Below are positions 8,306-16,000 of a stretch of 64,000 bases of DNA, one piece after another (the first letter of the stretch is position 1; every line of letters begins with the position of its first letter). The DNA comes from Desulfobacterales bacterium (GTDB lineage Bacteria; Desulfobacterota; Desulfobacteria; Desulfobacterales; UBA11574), in the NCBI GenBank assembly GCA_022340885.1, contig JAJDND010000020.1:1-64000 (forward strand). Direction: 5' to 3'. A program made the translations under genes and the position numbers. The notes beneath the pieces are model-generated. The model was not told the DNA's origin and made no database searches. It saw only the letters and a list, made by a program, of their open reading frames with translations.

Positions 8306-9595
8306 ATGACATTGAATCAAAGAAAATGTAAACTATCGCGGCTTGGGCTCTCGCTTTTTGCGCTTTTAATTCTCGTGGCGACGCTCTCGATGGAACCCGC
8401 TACGGGTTCGAATGTGACGAGCGGTCCAGGAGATGTAAAGACAGGCTATGATTCAAAAACCTACGAAACCCGCTCCATCAGCGTCCTGAAACGGAAAGGT
8501 GCTCCGGCAGACCTCATGCGCGTGCTGCAATCTCCGCCGCGGGGTCTGCCGCCGGTGCCTGTCCCAAAGGACAACCCGATGACGCAGAAAAAAGTGCTGC
8601 TCGGTAGAAAGCTGTTCTTTGACCGCCGTCTGTCTTTAAATGAAACCATGTCGTGCGCCATGTGCCATGTTCCGGAACAGGGCTTCACCAACAACGAAAT
8701 GGCCACTGCCGTCGGAATCGAGGGGCGGACTGTCCGCCGCAACGCGCCGACAATTTACAATGTTGCCTATTTTTCTCATATCTTTCACGACGGCCGGGAA
8801 ACGCGCCTGGAGTATCAGGTCTGGCAGCCGATGCTCAACCTGAATGAAATGGCCAACCCGGGCTTTGGTTACGTGGTGGGGAAGATCCGCAGTTTTTCGG
8901 ATTACAAGGGGCTGTTCGAATCGGCGTTTGAGGGTCGAGGGCCGGGAATAGAGACCATCGGCATGGCCATCGCCTCCTATGAACGCACCATCGTCTCGGG
9001 CAACTCAGCATTCGACCGCTGGTATTTCGACAATGACGAGTCGGCACTTTCAGCGTCCGCACAGCGGGGCTTCGGACTCTTTACAGGGAAAGCCGGCTGT
9101 ATGGCCTGCCATGTGATCCATAAGGATTATGCCCTGTTTACCGACGATGCTTTTCACAACACGGGGCTCGGCTGGCGGTTTTCCGTGGGCGACGGTCAGG
9201 CGGAAGTTCCGGTTCAAATCGCTCCGGGGGTAAAGATAATGGTGCCCAAAAAAGTCATCGACAGCGTAGGTAAACCTCCGCCCAGTGATCTCGGCCGGTA
9301 TGAGGTCACCCAGGACCCGGCCGATCGATGGCGCTACAAAACCCCGACATTGAGAAATGTGGCGCTGACCGCACCTTACATGCATAATGGGGTTTTCGGG
9401 ACCTTGAAAGATGTGGTCTCTTTTTACAACAAGGGAGGGATCCCCAACCCGGGACTGGATCCGTCGATCCGGCCGCTGGGGCTGACCGACGACGAGATGG
9501 CGGATATCGTCGCATTTCTGCAGTCTCTTACGGGAGACAATGTGGAAACACTGGTACGTGATGCATTTGCAGCGCCCATCGGCGACAGGCGTTGA
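8306..9595 (+). CDS. MauG/cytochrome c peroxidase-type di-haem cytochrome c
   Basis: Two covalent haem sites are present: CAMCH (117-121) and CMACH (265-269). The spacing is right for the bacterial cytochrome c peroxidase/MauG family. The N-terminal hydrophobic segment (about 14-30) exports or anchors the protein in the periplasm. Other family marks are LGRKLFFDRRLS, TVRRNAPTIYNVAY, FHDGRE and TLRNVALTAPYMHNG. MauG matures the tryptophan tryptophylquinone of methylamine dehydrogenase, and mauG-like genes are known beside mtoX. Here the gene starts 2 bases after the mtoX stop. A role in maturing MtoX or in removing the H2O2 it makes fits this context. A plain peroxidase is the alternative; residues distinguishing the two were not resolved. 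Confidence 0.85.
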   Translation: MTLNQRKCKLSRLGLSLFALLILVATLSMEPATGSNVTSGPGDVKTGYDSKTYETRSISVLKRKGAPADLMRVLQSPPRGLPPVPVPKDNPMTQKKVLLGRKLFFDRRLSLNETMSCAMCHVPEQGFTNNEMATAVGIEGRTVRRNAPTIYNVAYFSHIFHDGRETRLEYQVWQPMLNLNEMANPGFGYVVGKIRSFSDYKGLFESAFEGRGPGIETIGMAIASYERTIVSGNSAFDRWYFDNDESALSASAQRGFGLFTGKAGCMACHVIHKDYALFTDDAFHNTGLGWRFSVGDGQAEVPVQIAPGVKIMVPKKVIDSVGKPPPSDLGRYEVTQDPADRWRYKTPTLRNVALTAPYMHNGVFGTLKDVVSFYNKGGIPNPGLDPSIRPLGLTDDEMADIVAFLQSLTGDNVETLVRDAFAAPIGDRR

Positions 9596-9657
9596 TTCCT
9601 TGAAAGCATATGTTCGGGGAATGTGACTTCCCGTGTAACGATATCAGAGGTGATACC

Positions 9658-10143
9658 ATGAACAACAAACCCACCATTATCACCCCCGGAGGGGAATCTT
9701 TCGATTTCGGCGGACTGGGCGTAAATTGGAAAATCGACGGCCCGGCAACGGGCAGCCGGTTTTCGGTGATCCATCACCCCATAGCGCCTCATGCACTGGC
9801 GGCGCCTTTGCACTTTCATCGTAACGAGGACGAATATTCATATGTTATCAAAGGCAAACTCGGCGCGCTTCTGGGTGACGAAGTCGTGACCGCCGAACCA
9901 GGGACATGGGTGTTCAAGCCGCGAAGCCAATGGCATACTTTCTGGAACACCGGCGATACTCCGTGCGAAATTATCGAAGTCATATCTCCCGCCGGTTTCG
10001 AAAACTATTTTCGCGAAGTTGCCGCCGTCTGGGGCGATTTAAAGCGTTTTGAAGAGATCAACAAGAAATATGCGCTGGACATGGATTTTGATAGCGTGCC
10101 GGGTCTTTGCGAGCGCTTCGGTCTGACTTTTCCGGAGCTTTGA
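9658..10143 (+). CDS. Cupin-domain protein
   Basis: The 161-residue protein is a single cupin barrel. Motif 1 is HFHRNEDEYSYVIKG, with two His and one Glu as likely metal ligands, followed by GDEVVTAEPGTWVFKPRSQWHTFWNTG with the last motif-2 His. I chose the start at 9658 (MNNKPT), preceded by AGAGGTG. An upstream start at 9610 has no ribosome site. It is 62 bases downstream of the mauG-like gene on the same strand and may be the third gene of the mtoX operon. Cupins are too diverse for a substrate to be named. Metal-dependent sulfur chemistry or ligand sensing in the pathway are both possible. Confidence 0.8.
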   Translation: MNNKPTIITPGGESFDFGGLGVNWKIDGPATGSRFSVIHHPIAPHALAAPLHFHRNEDEYSYVIKGKLGALLGDEVVTAEPGTWVFKPRSQWHTFWNTGDTPCEIIEVISPAGFENYFREVAAVWGDLKRFEEINKKYALDMDFDSVPGLCERFGLTFPEL

Positions 10144-10191
10144 ATGTTCGCAACCCAAACCCATTTACGCAACACCTTTTCTCATGATATA

Positions 10192-10230
10192 AAACCTAAG
10201 CTGAGCGTTTCAAATTTTTGAAACGGTTAT
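10192..10230. repeat. Family 3 palindrome between cupin and Nudix 3' ends
   Basis: This is a near-identical copy of the block at 5533-5570 (AAACCTAAGCTGAGCG followed by the GTTTCAAATTTTTGAAAC dyad). It lies between two convergent genes, 48 bases after the cupin stop and 5 bases before the Nudix stop, as expected of a bidirectional terminator. No T-run follows the 18-nt dyad directly. Confidence 0.5.
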
Positions 10231-10235
10231 GGGAT

Positions 10236-10769
10236 CTATCCCGGCAGGATATCTCCCATGTAAAAGGGAAAGACACCTTCTGTGATATCTCTGTAGTATT
10301 GGTGAAGCACGTCTCTGACCACCGTAAACGCCAGTTCATCCCATGGGATCTCGTGTTCCTTGAACAACAGCGTTTCCAAACTCTCGTACCCTGCCCGGAA
10401 ATTTTTATCCTTCAACGGTCCCCGAAAAATCAAATAGACCTGGCTGATAAAGGGAAGATTGTAAAGGGCATAGGGCTCGAGATACTCCACGTATGCCCGA
10501 GCCTCTTCATAAAGCTCCCGTTTTGCCCCGTCTTCGACGGTCTCGCCCTGTTCAAAAAAACCTGCCGGAATGGTCCACTTGCCGTAACGGGGCTCGATGG
10601 AACGCCTGCACAATAAAATTCTGTCCTTCCATACGGGGATACAGCCCACCACCAGCTTGGGATTTTGATAATGGACGGTCTGACACGTATCGCATACGAA
10701 ACGCGGCCGGTCGTCTCCTTCCGGGGTGCGAAATGTCAGCTTTGAACCACATTGATTGCAATATTTCAT
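10236..10769 (-). CDS. Nudix hydrolase with N-terminal zinc ribbon (NudC-like organisation)
   Basis: The 177-residue protein starts with a zinc ribbon: CNQCG (4-8) and CDTCQ with PK/NPKLVV beyond, as in NADH-pyrophosphatase-like and related Nudix proteins. The Nudix box is G-FFEQGE followed by REL-YEEA, which keeps the metal-binding Glu residues. It is shorter than NudC (about 257 residues in E. coli) and lacks that enzyme's N-terminal domain, so NAD(H) as substrate is not assured. Predicted to be cytoplasmic. Transcribed convergently with the cupin gene. Hydrolysis of a nucleoside diphosphate derivative is the safe statement. Confidence 0.85.
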   Translation of the reverse strand: MKYCNQCGSKLTFRTPEGDDRPRFVCDTCQTVHYQNPKLVVGCIPVWKDRILLCRRSIEPRYGKWTIPAGFFEQGETVEDGAKRELYEEARAYVEYLEPYALYNLPFISQVYLIFRGPLKDKNFRAGYESLETLLFKEHEIPWDELAFTVVRDVLHQYYRDITEGVFPFYMGDILPG

Positions 10770-10813
10770 AACGAATATAGAGACATTTTAAAAATTTTCA
10801 TGAAATATTCGGG

Positions 10814-11773
10814 CTACCAATTCCACATCACCGGATCATCATCCAGTGGATCGGTGACGATTTTTCCGATCGCATCCACAGCCGCCAGGTCTTTATCGGA
10901 CAGCCTGATATTTCCGGCCGCGGCATTTTGAACAGCCTGTTCAGCGTTGCGGGCACCTGCGATGGCGGCCACCCCCGGCTGAGAAATGAGCCACCCCAAG
11001 GCCAGTTGTCCCAAGGTGATATGATTCGCCGCTGCGATGGGCCGGAGTTTATCCAATGCCTCATGGACCCGCTTAAAATTTTCCGGCTGAAACAGTTTGT
11101 TCTTAAAGCGGTGATCACCTTTGGCAAAAGTATGATCCGGTCCGAATTTTCCGGTCAGCAAGCCCTGGGCCATGGAAGAATACGCCAGCACCATGATATG
11201 GTTTTCGCGGCAATACGGCAATGCATCGGTTTCGACTTTACGCCAAAACAGCGAATAGGGCGGCTGAAGACTGTCGATTCTTCCGTATGCTGCTGCCTCC
11301 TCCATCTGCATGCGTGAGAAATTGGAAACACCGATGGCGCGAATTTTACCCTGGGTTTTCAGGTCGTTCATGGCGCGCATGGTTTCTTCCAACGGAACTT
11401 TTCGAGCGCCAAAGGAACCCGGCGGCCAATGGATTTGATACAGATCGATATAATCGGTATTCAAATTTTTTAAAGAGCCGTGGCATGCATCCATGACCTG
11501 ATTGTACTTTAAATGATTTGAAAATACCTTGGTGGCGATTACGACCCGGTCACGAACCCCATGAAGCGCCTTCCCGACAATTCTTTCCGAATGGCCATCC
11601 CCATAGACCTCTGCCGTATCGAAAGTCGTGATACCCGCATCATATGCCGCTTGTATGGCCTTTGTCGATTCATCATCGTCGATACCCACCCACATGTCCT
11701 TGCCGGCCTGCCAGGTTCCCATAATGATCGGCGACATTTTTATTTCGGAAGTACCGAGACTGAGAAGTTCCAT
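10814..11773 (-). CDS. Aldo/keto reductase
   Basis: The 319-residue protein matches the aldo/keto reductase family, which reduces carbonyl compounds with NAD(P)H on a TIM barrel. The catalytic tetrad is visible: Asp and Tyr in FDTAEVYGDGHSE, Lys in VIATKV and His in LYQIHWP. The signatures GVSNFSRMQM and GARNAEQAVQNA (cofactor binding) follow. The start at 11773 (MELLSLG) has GGAGGTG just upstream; the upstream in-frame ATG at 11785 overlaps that ribosome site and is unlikely. A complete palindromic element ends 29 nt before the start codon. The substrate is unknown; the sequence resembles YhdN/Tas-like general reductases. Confidence 0.92.
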   Translation of the reverse strand: MELLSLGTSEIKMSPIIMGTWQAGKDMWVGIDDDESTKAIQAAYDAGITTFDTAEVYGDGHSERIVGKALHGVRDRVVIATKVFSNHLKYNQVMDACHGSLKNLNTDYIDLYQIHWPPGSFGARKVPLEETMRAMNDLKTQGKIRAIGVSNFSRMQMEEAAAYGRIDSLQPPYSLFWRKVETDALPYCRENHIMVLAYSSMAQGLLTGKFGPDHTFAKGDHRFKNKLFQPENFKRVHEALDKLRPIAAANHITLGQLALGWLISQPGVAAIAGARNAEQAVQNAAAGNIRLSDKDLAAVDAIGKIVTDPLDDDPVMWNW

Positions 11774-11802
11774 AATCACCTCCATAATTTGTGAGATGGG
11801 TT

Positions 11803-11944
11803 CGAGACCTTTGAAAAACGTTCAATTTTGCCCAACCCCGCCGTTAGGCTCAAATTTTAATCATCGAAATACTCAATGTATGTCTGTGGTTAAAATTTTC
11901 GCCGGCCTTGGTCTTGAACAAATGAACGTTTTTCAAAGGTCTCG
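11803..11944. repeat. Palindromic element family 1, copy A (142 bp)
   Basis: Perfect 22-nt terminal inverted repeats (11803-11824 and 11923-11944, starting CGAGACCTTTGAAAAACG) enclose the family core: TTTTGCCCAAC, GCCGTTAGGCTCAA, TCGAAATACTC, GTCTGTGGTTAAAA, CCGGCCTTGGTCTTGAACAA. The gene-proximal end is 29 nt from the aldo/keto reductase start. Half copies with the same terminal sequence lie upstream of nuoA and the malyl-CoA lyase-like gene. Confidence 0.78.
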
Positions 11945-12220
11945 CTTCCACTATAGAATCAGTGTAAGCCTCTAATTCGTTTTGTCAAGGATACGGCAAT
12001 GATATCGTTAGTCGGATGTCAGAGGTCGGAAGTATGAGGTCAGAAGTCCGTGGCAGGAAGTCGGAGGGCCGGTTTCCGACCTCCGACTTCTGGTCCTTTG
12101 TAGTCCCCCCTTCCCTCCGTCAACTGTCGTCCGCCTGCCCGGCATAGCTCAAAGAGCGAAGACGGAAACACCGAACGATAGATTATATTTTACGTTAAAA
12201 AAAACGTCCAGGTCAAACTA

Positions 12221-12249
12221 TTGACTTGTTATTGTGTATGGTTTAAGTT
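12221..12249 (+). promoter_or_regulatory. Candidate sigma-70 promoter of the cold-shock gene
   Basis: TTGACT (12221-12226) and TAAGTT (12244-12249) are separated by 17 bases. This would give a leader of about 140 nt before the start at 12395. Long structured leaders are typical of cold-shock mRNAs. Read by eye only. Confidence 0.35.
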
Positions 12250-12394
12250 AAGATGTAATTAAATACATCAATCACTTCTTGTGTATATTTCCGGAATTAA
12301 TTTTGGAGTCTGCCCAGATAACCTCTTTTTTGGCCTTCCTTCAAAGTGACCTCGAGGGATATTTCACAAGGATACATAAAAGGAAAAATTCCCG

Positions 12395-12601
12395 ATGGAA
12401 GGTTATATCAAATCGTACAGCGAAAAAAAAGGATACGGCTTTATACATACTGAAGAATTTGGAGATGTGTTTGTTCATAAATCAGGTGTCAAAGAATTTG
12501 GACATTTCGGCTTACAAAAGGGGGACCGGGTATCTTTTGAATTAAAAGAAACCGCTAAAGGAAAACAAGCCGTCAATTTACAGCCCCTCAAATCCTATTA
12601 A
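12395..12601 (+). CDS. Cold-shock domain protein (CspA family)
   Basis: The 68-residue protein is one cold-shock domain. RNP1 is KGYGFIH (about 12-18) and RNP2 is DVFVHKSGV (about 24-32). The C-terminal KGDRVSFELKET and KGKQAVNLQ complete the five-stranded barrel. These proteins bind single-stranded RNA or DNA and act as RNA chaperones. The length matches the family. The start at 12395 follows a weak purine-rich site (aaaggaaaaa). The next gene encodes an RRM RNA-binding protein, so both flank a 420-bp region with RNA-like folds. Confidence 0.92.
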   Translation: MEGYIKSYSEKKGYGFIHTEEFGDVFVHKSGVKEFGHFGLQKGDRVSFELKETAKGKQAVNLQPLKSY

Positions 12602-13021
12602 TCCGGAAATACAACGACATTTTTTATATCTATACAATTCATCGGCAACAGGGAGTGCGCCGGAATGCAAAAAATAACGGGACCGCTTTTTTGCATCGAA
12701 GGCGTTCATTTCTTTCCATAACCAGCGATTGCATCTATACGTTGAAAACCTTCTCCTCTGGCCCATGTCAGAGCATAACCGGTTATTAAAGCAAATAATT
12801 GAAGAGTACCTTGCAGCCCCGCTGTAACGGGATCTACGCTTCGCTGCGACAAGCTTGCAGGGAATCTTCCCGGCAAGGTATTTTGCTTATTTTATATTCG
12901 CTCGCTAATCCCGGTTCACCTCGCCCACGCAAACCTTGAAGCGATGCGGGAAACCCCACCCGGTGAATACGTCCTGCCGGTTCAGTAGACTTCCGCATTA
13001 TATTATTAAAAGGAGATCAGA
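12602..13021. other. 420-bp region between cold-shock and RRM genes
   Basis: No gene is visible. The stretch contains the imperfect palindrome 12807-12880 and a second dyad (TTCACC near 12916 with GGTGAA near 12962) enclosing a GC-rich region with several small stems. The GC-rich block 12800-12995 stands out from AT-rich sequence on both sides. It may be a structured 5' leader of the RRM gene or a small RNA. Confidence 0.45.
12807..12880. other. Imperfect palindrome, possible structured RNA
   Basis: TACCTTGC (12807-12814) pairs with GCAAGGTA (12873-12880), and smaller stems can form inside. The right arm is followed by TTTTGCTTATTTTAT. The layout resembles a structured RNA ending in a weak terminator. 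Whether it is transcribed is unknown. Confidence 0.35.
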
Positions 13022-13345
13022 ATGAATATTTACGTAGGGAATCTATCGTATGAAGTAACCGAAGAAGATTTAAAGAAAACGTTTGAGACCTTCGGAGACG
13101 TTGATTCCGCCAAGGTTATAAAAGATAAATACACGGGCAGATCAAAAGGATTTGGATTTGTGTTGATGCCCGACAAAGCCAAGGCAATGTCAGCAATCCA
13201 GGGTTTGAACGGGAAAGATTTAAAAGGCCGGAGCCTCAATGTCAATGAAGCCCGCCCCCGCCCCGAAGGCCGTCGAAACGGCGCAAGACGTGGTGGAAAT
13301 AAGCGTAGCGGCGGAAGATGGGGCGGCGGGAAAAAAGCTTATTAA
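13022..13345 (+). CDS. RRM-domain RNA-binding protein with RGG-like tail
   Basis: The 107-residue protein has one RNA-recognition motif. RNP2 is IYVGNL (3-8) and RNP1 is KGFGFVLM (about 42-49). A Gly/Arg-rich tail (RRNGARRGGNKRSGGRWGGG) follows from about residue 83. This is the bacterial Rbp layout known from cyanobacteria and Desulfobacterota, often linked to cold adaptation or mRNA binding. The start at 13022 follows AAAGGAG. Its position beside the cold-shock gene supports a role in RNA handling under stress. The partner RNAs are unknown. Confidence 0.93.
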   Translation: MNIYVGNLSYEVTEEDLKKTFETFGDVDSAKVIKDKYTGRSKGFGFVLMPDKAKAMSAIQGLNGKDLKGRSLNVNEARPRPEGRRNGARRGGNKRSGGRWGGGKKAY

Positions 13346-13552
13346 GTGCTCTGATTCAAAAATCCATCTGGACTTGCCCGCCTATGTTGTGTGGAGGAGA
13401 TCCCGTTATCGGGGCCCCGTAAAGCAGGGCTTTATCCGCCTTCGGCGGATTCCGCGCAGAGGATATCAATTTCCTTTTTCCAGCGTGGAGGTAATCCTGG
13501 TCAGGGTATTCCCTTTAAATCTCAATATATACTGAAATCAGGAAGGAGCTGA

Positions 13553-13822
13553 ATGATAGAAACCGCTCTATACGCTCGAATGGGAATGTTGCCTTTTATC
13601 TTGGTTTCATTTTTCTTAAATTCATCCCCTGCGCTCTCCGCGCAAAAATCTGCGCATCCCATCACCGATGAACAGGCCATACTTTACCCCGTCAATGAGC
13701 TGTTCAAAGGCGACCTCGACAATATCCGCAAAAGAAGGCGCATCAGAGTTCTGGTCAGCTACTGCAAAACCAATGATAGAATCACAACAAATAAACATCT
13801 CGGACCTTTTAGAACATGTTGA
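13553..13822 (+). pseudogene. Truncated periplasmic solute-binding / MltF-like protein (N-terminal remnant)
   Basis: The start at 13553 has a strong ribosome site (GGAAGGAGC). A convincing signal peptide ends near PALSA. Then come DNIRKRRRIRVLVSYCKTN, which matches the first strand of periplasmic binding domains in MltF-like lytic transglycosylases (usual form IRVLV-Y-x-T). Family members continue for several hundred residues, but here similarity stops after about residue 75 and the frame closes at 13822. No continuation is visible in other frames before the convergent radical SAM gene. It is best read as the 5' remnant of a deleted gene. It could still be expressed as a short exported peptide. 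Confidence 0.55.
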
Positions 13823-13873
13823 TAAGATAAATTATCTTCCGGATTTAAAAATTTGTCTGAAACCAACATTCCA

Positions 13874-15538
13874 TCATTTCAACTGTGTATGATGCAAACG
13901 ATATTGATCAAGACATGACCTGGCGCCCCTGACCCGGATAACTTTTAATTTTCCGATAAACCGGTGGGTTAGCCTCATCGAAACGTCGTGTTCGAAAATC
14001 GCGCCATCGGGCGTTTGCCCTCTGATCCTGCCGTCAATCAGAAACATGTCCAGAAGCTTCTTTCCGATCTCTGTACGAACATCCGACGGTGTTCCGGCCC
14101 CATTCCGGCGGAGCGCACGGGTGTTGGAATTTTCCATATCTGCCAAAAATTTCATAAAATTAAGAATTCTTCCCAGTCGAAGAAGGGTAACGGCCTCTCT
14201 TCTGGACGTTACGTGTGAGACCGGCAAGGCGCTGGAACGCATGAGGGAAAATGTATCCGGTAGAATCTTCAGCGCCCGGCACCGTTCATAATCCCGGCTC
14301 CCCGGCGCGGGATAAAAAATCGAGATGCCGGCAAGGACCCTTCTGGCCGCCAGAAAAATCAAGTCATCCAGGGATTCTTCGGCGGACTGATCCGGCGCGC
14401 CGGCAATCACATACCCCACGGCATCCATACCGTATTTCCCGGCGGATTTCAAAGCAAGGTCAAAGGATTTCCGGACATCGGGCCGGTTGAAACGCGAGAG
14501 CTGAATCAAAGACGTCGACCCCAGCGCAAGGTTCAAGGTCTTAAAGCCGGCGATCTGCATGGCATGAATCGTTGCATCATCCAGCGTCACCGGTAAAAGG
14601 CCGTTCATGGCCCTTAATTCCAGTCCGTATCCGTTAAAGCACCGGTCGATTTCCTTCAGCAAATGCCGAAACCATTTTTTATCAAAAGAAAGATTTTCAT
14701 CTTCAAAATCCAGGAACCGGACATTGTATCGGGTGACGACGGTTCCGATCTCATCCATCACGGATTTCACGCTTCTGCGGCGGAAAGGGAGCGGAGACCC
14801 CGCGCCCAGGCTGCAGTAAGTGCATTTCATCGGACATCCGCGGCTGGCGGTGATCACTGCGCTTTTTTTATGCTTTCTTTGATAAAAATCATTATCGATG
14901 AGATCGGCCGCCGGCGGCAACAGACGATCAAGATCCTCGGAAAAAACCGGTTCGCCGATATGCAGGCTCCCGTCTTCTTTTCTGAAAACGATTCCGGGTA
15001 TCGATGCGATGTCGCCGCCGTTTTTTAGGGCCCGGGCAAGGAGCGGCATTGAGACTTCGCCTTCCCCACGGATGGCAAAATCAATGGCATGATGTTCCAT
15101 CGTAAGTTCGGGAAAAGCAGTGGGGTGGTGTCCGCCGGCAACGATGCGACATGCCGGATTGAATCGTTTGACGGCTTCGGCAACGCTCAATACCTGTGAA
15201 AAGTAGGGTGTAAACAGGGCTGAAATGCCGACCAGAAATGCTCCGGAATCCCCGGCGGACCGCCCGATATGCTCGAAGCTGTATCCAAAATGCCGGTAAT
15301 GATGAAACAGTCCGAAGGGGGATCGATCCGGCCTGCCGTAGAATTGCCGGAGATATTCCATTTCCACGGGCAAGTCGATGATCCGGGATCGAGAAGTGGA
15401 AAGTGCGTCAAGGATTTTTACGGAAAATCCCCGGACCCTGAGGGCCGCAGCAATACAGGCAAGACCGTAAGGAATGGTTCTTTTAGCCGTCAAATAAAAG
15501 TCACGAACCGGCGGCTGTATGAGAAGTATGTCTGTCAA
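13874..15538 (-). CDS. Cobalamin-binding radical SAM protein
   Basis: The 554-residue protein has an N-terminal B12-binding domain (ILLIQPPV to about residue 185, including VGISALFTPYFSQVL and VAGGHHPTAFPE). The radical SAM core has CPMKCTYC (Cys-x3-Cys-x2-Cys, following SRG) that binds the [4Fe-4S] cluster. The C-terminal region (about 430-554) is family-specific. The class includes methyltransferases and ring-forming enzymes of the BchE type. The usual His of the DxHxxG cobalamin motif was not seen, so B12 binding could be base-off or weak. A palindromic element ends 30 nt before the start codon. Neighbours give no clue to the substrate. Confidence 0.85.
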   Translation of the reverse strand: MTDILLIQPPVRDFYLTAKRTIPYGLACIAAALRVRGFSVKILDALSTSRSRIIDLPVEMEYLRQFYGRPDRSPFGLFHHYRHFGYSFEHIGRSAGDSGAFLVGISALFTPYFSQVLSVAEAVKRFNPACRIVAGGHHPTAFPELTMEHHAIDFAIRGEGEVSMPLLARALKNGGDIASIPGIVFRKEDGSLHIGEPVFSEDLDRLLPPAADLIDNDFYQRKHKKSAVITASRGCPMKCTYCSLGAGSPLPFRRRSVKSVMDEIGTVVTRYNVRFLDFEDENLSFDKKWFRHLLKEIDRCFNGYGLELRAMNGLLPVTLDDATIHAMQIAGFKTLNLALGSTSLIQLSRFNRPDVRKSFDLALKSAGKYGMDAVGYVIAGAPDQSAEESLDDLIFLAARRVLAGISIFYPAPGSRDYERCRALKILPDTFSLMRSSALPVSHVTSRREAVTLLRLGRILNFMKFLADMENSNTRALRRNGAGTPSDVRTEIGKKLLDMFLIDGRIRGQTPDGAIFEHDVSMRLTHRFIGKLKVIRVRGARSCLDQYRLHHTQLK

Positions 15539-16000
15539 GGCGACGGGCTCCGATCTTTGGATTTTACTTAGAAGCTATCTCAAATCGATCTTTGGCCCAA
15601 ACTCGGCGTTGGAGCCTCGTTTTAAGTCCTCGACATACTTGAGTATGCCTGCGGGTTAAAACTCGGCTCCGCCTTGATTTCGAACCAAAATCTTTATTTT
15701 GAGATGGCTTCTAAAAAGACTTCCCTTCAGGTAATATACAAAGCCTTTATTACCATCATAGATCCAAATCGTGTCAATTTAAATTTTCTTTAGGATCGGG
15801 GTATTTCGTTTGACATGTATATGTTCTTATCTTATCGTAACTTTAACAGACAAGGTCTACCAGTTTTAATCCATCCGAAAATATTGACATTAAAATGCTC
15901 TCAATTTTTCTGAACTCAAATTCTCACAGAGATTTAGGGCGCTTACCTTCCAAAATAAGTGACAGAAACCATAAATAAGCGTACCAGGGGAGGAGCGAAT
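15539..16000. other. 462-bp divergent intergenic region upstream of aceA
   Basis: It holds the palindromic element at 15569-15713 (next to the radical SAM gene) and 287 bp of AT-rich sequence before aceA. A TTGACA at 15810-15815 with TATCGT 17 bases downstream (15833-15838) is a possible aceA promoter; a second TTGACA at 15884 lacks a good -10. Nothing else was seen. Confidence 0.45.
15569..15713. repeat. Palindromic element family 1, copy B (145 bp)
   Basis: Terminal repeats TAGAAGC(T/C)ATCTCAAA (15569-15584 and 15698-15713, one mismatch) enclose TTTGGCCCAAACTCGGCGTT, TCCTCGACATACTTGAGTAT, GCCTGCGGGTTAAAACTCGG and CGCCTTGATTTCGAACCAAA. The copy at 39932-40074 is nearly the same sequence in inverted orientation, 24 kb away. 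The proximal end is 30 nt upstream of the radical SAM start. Confidence 0.8.

Larger units (their letters stand above)
11774..12394. other. 621-bp divergent intergenic region
   Basis: It contains, in order, the aldo/keto reductase ribosome site, the palindromic element 11803-11944, a degenerate microrepeat (12013-12122, units such as ggtcggaag, gaagtccg and ccgacctccg), a short block agagcgaagacgg shared with 26395 and 55405, and the candidate cold-shock promoter at 12221. The rest is AT-rich leader of the cold-shock gene. Confidence 0.55.

Noticed and set aside
12807..12880. tRNA gene
   Set aside because: The terminal stem is of suitable size, but no T-loop or anticodon arm consensus is present.
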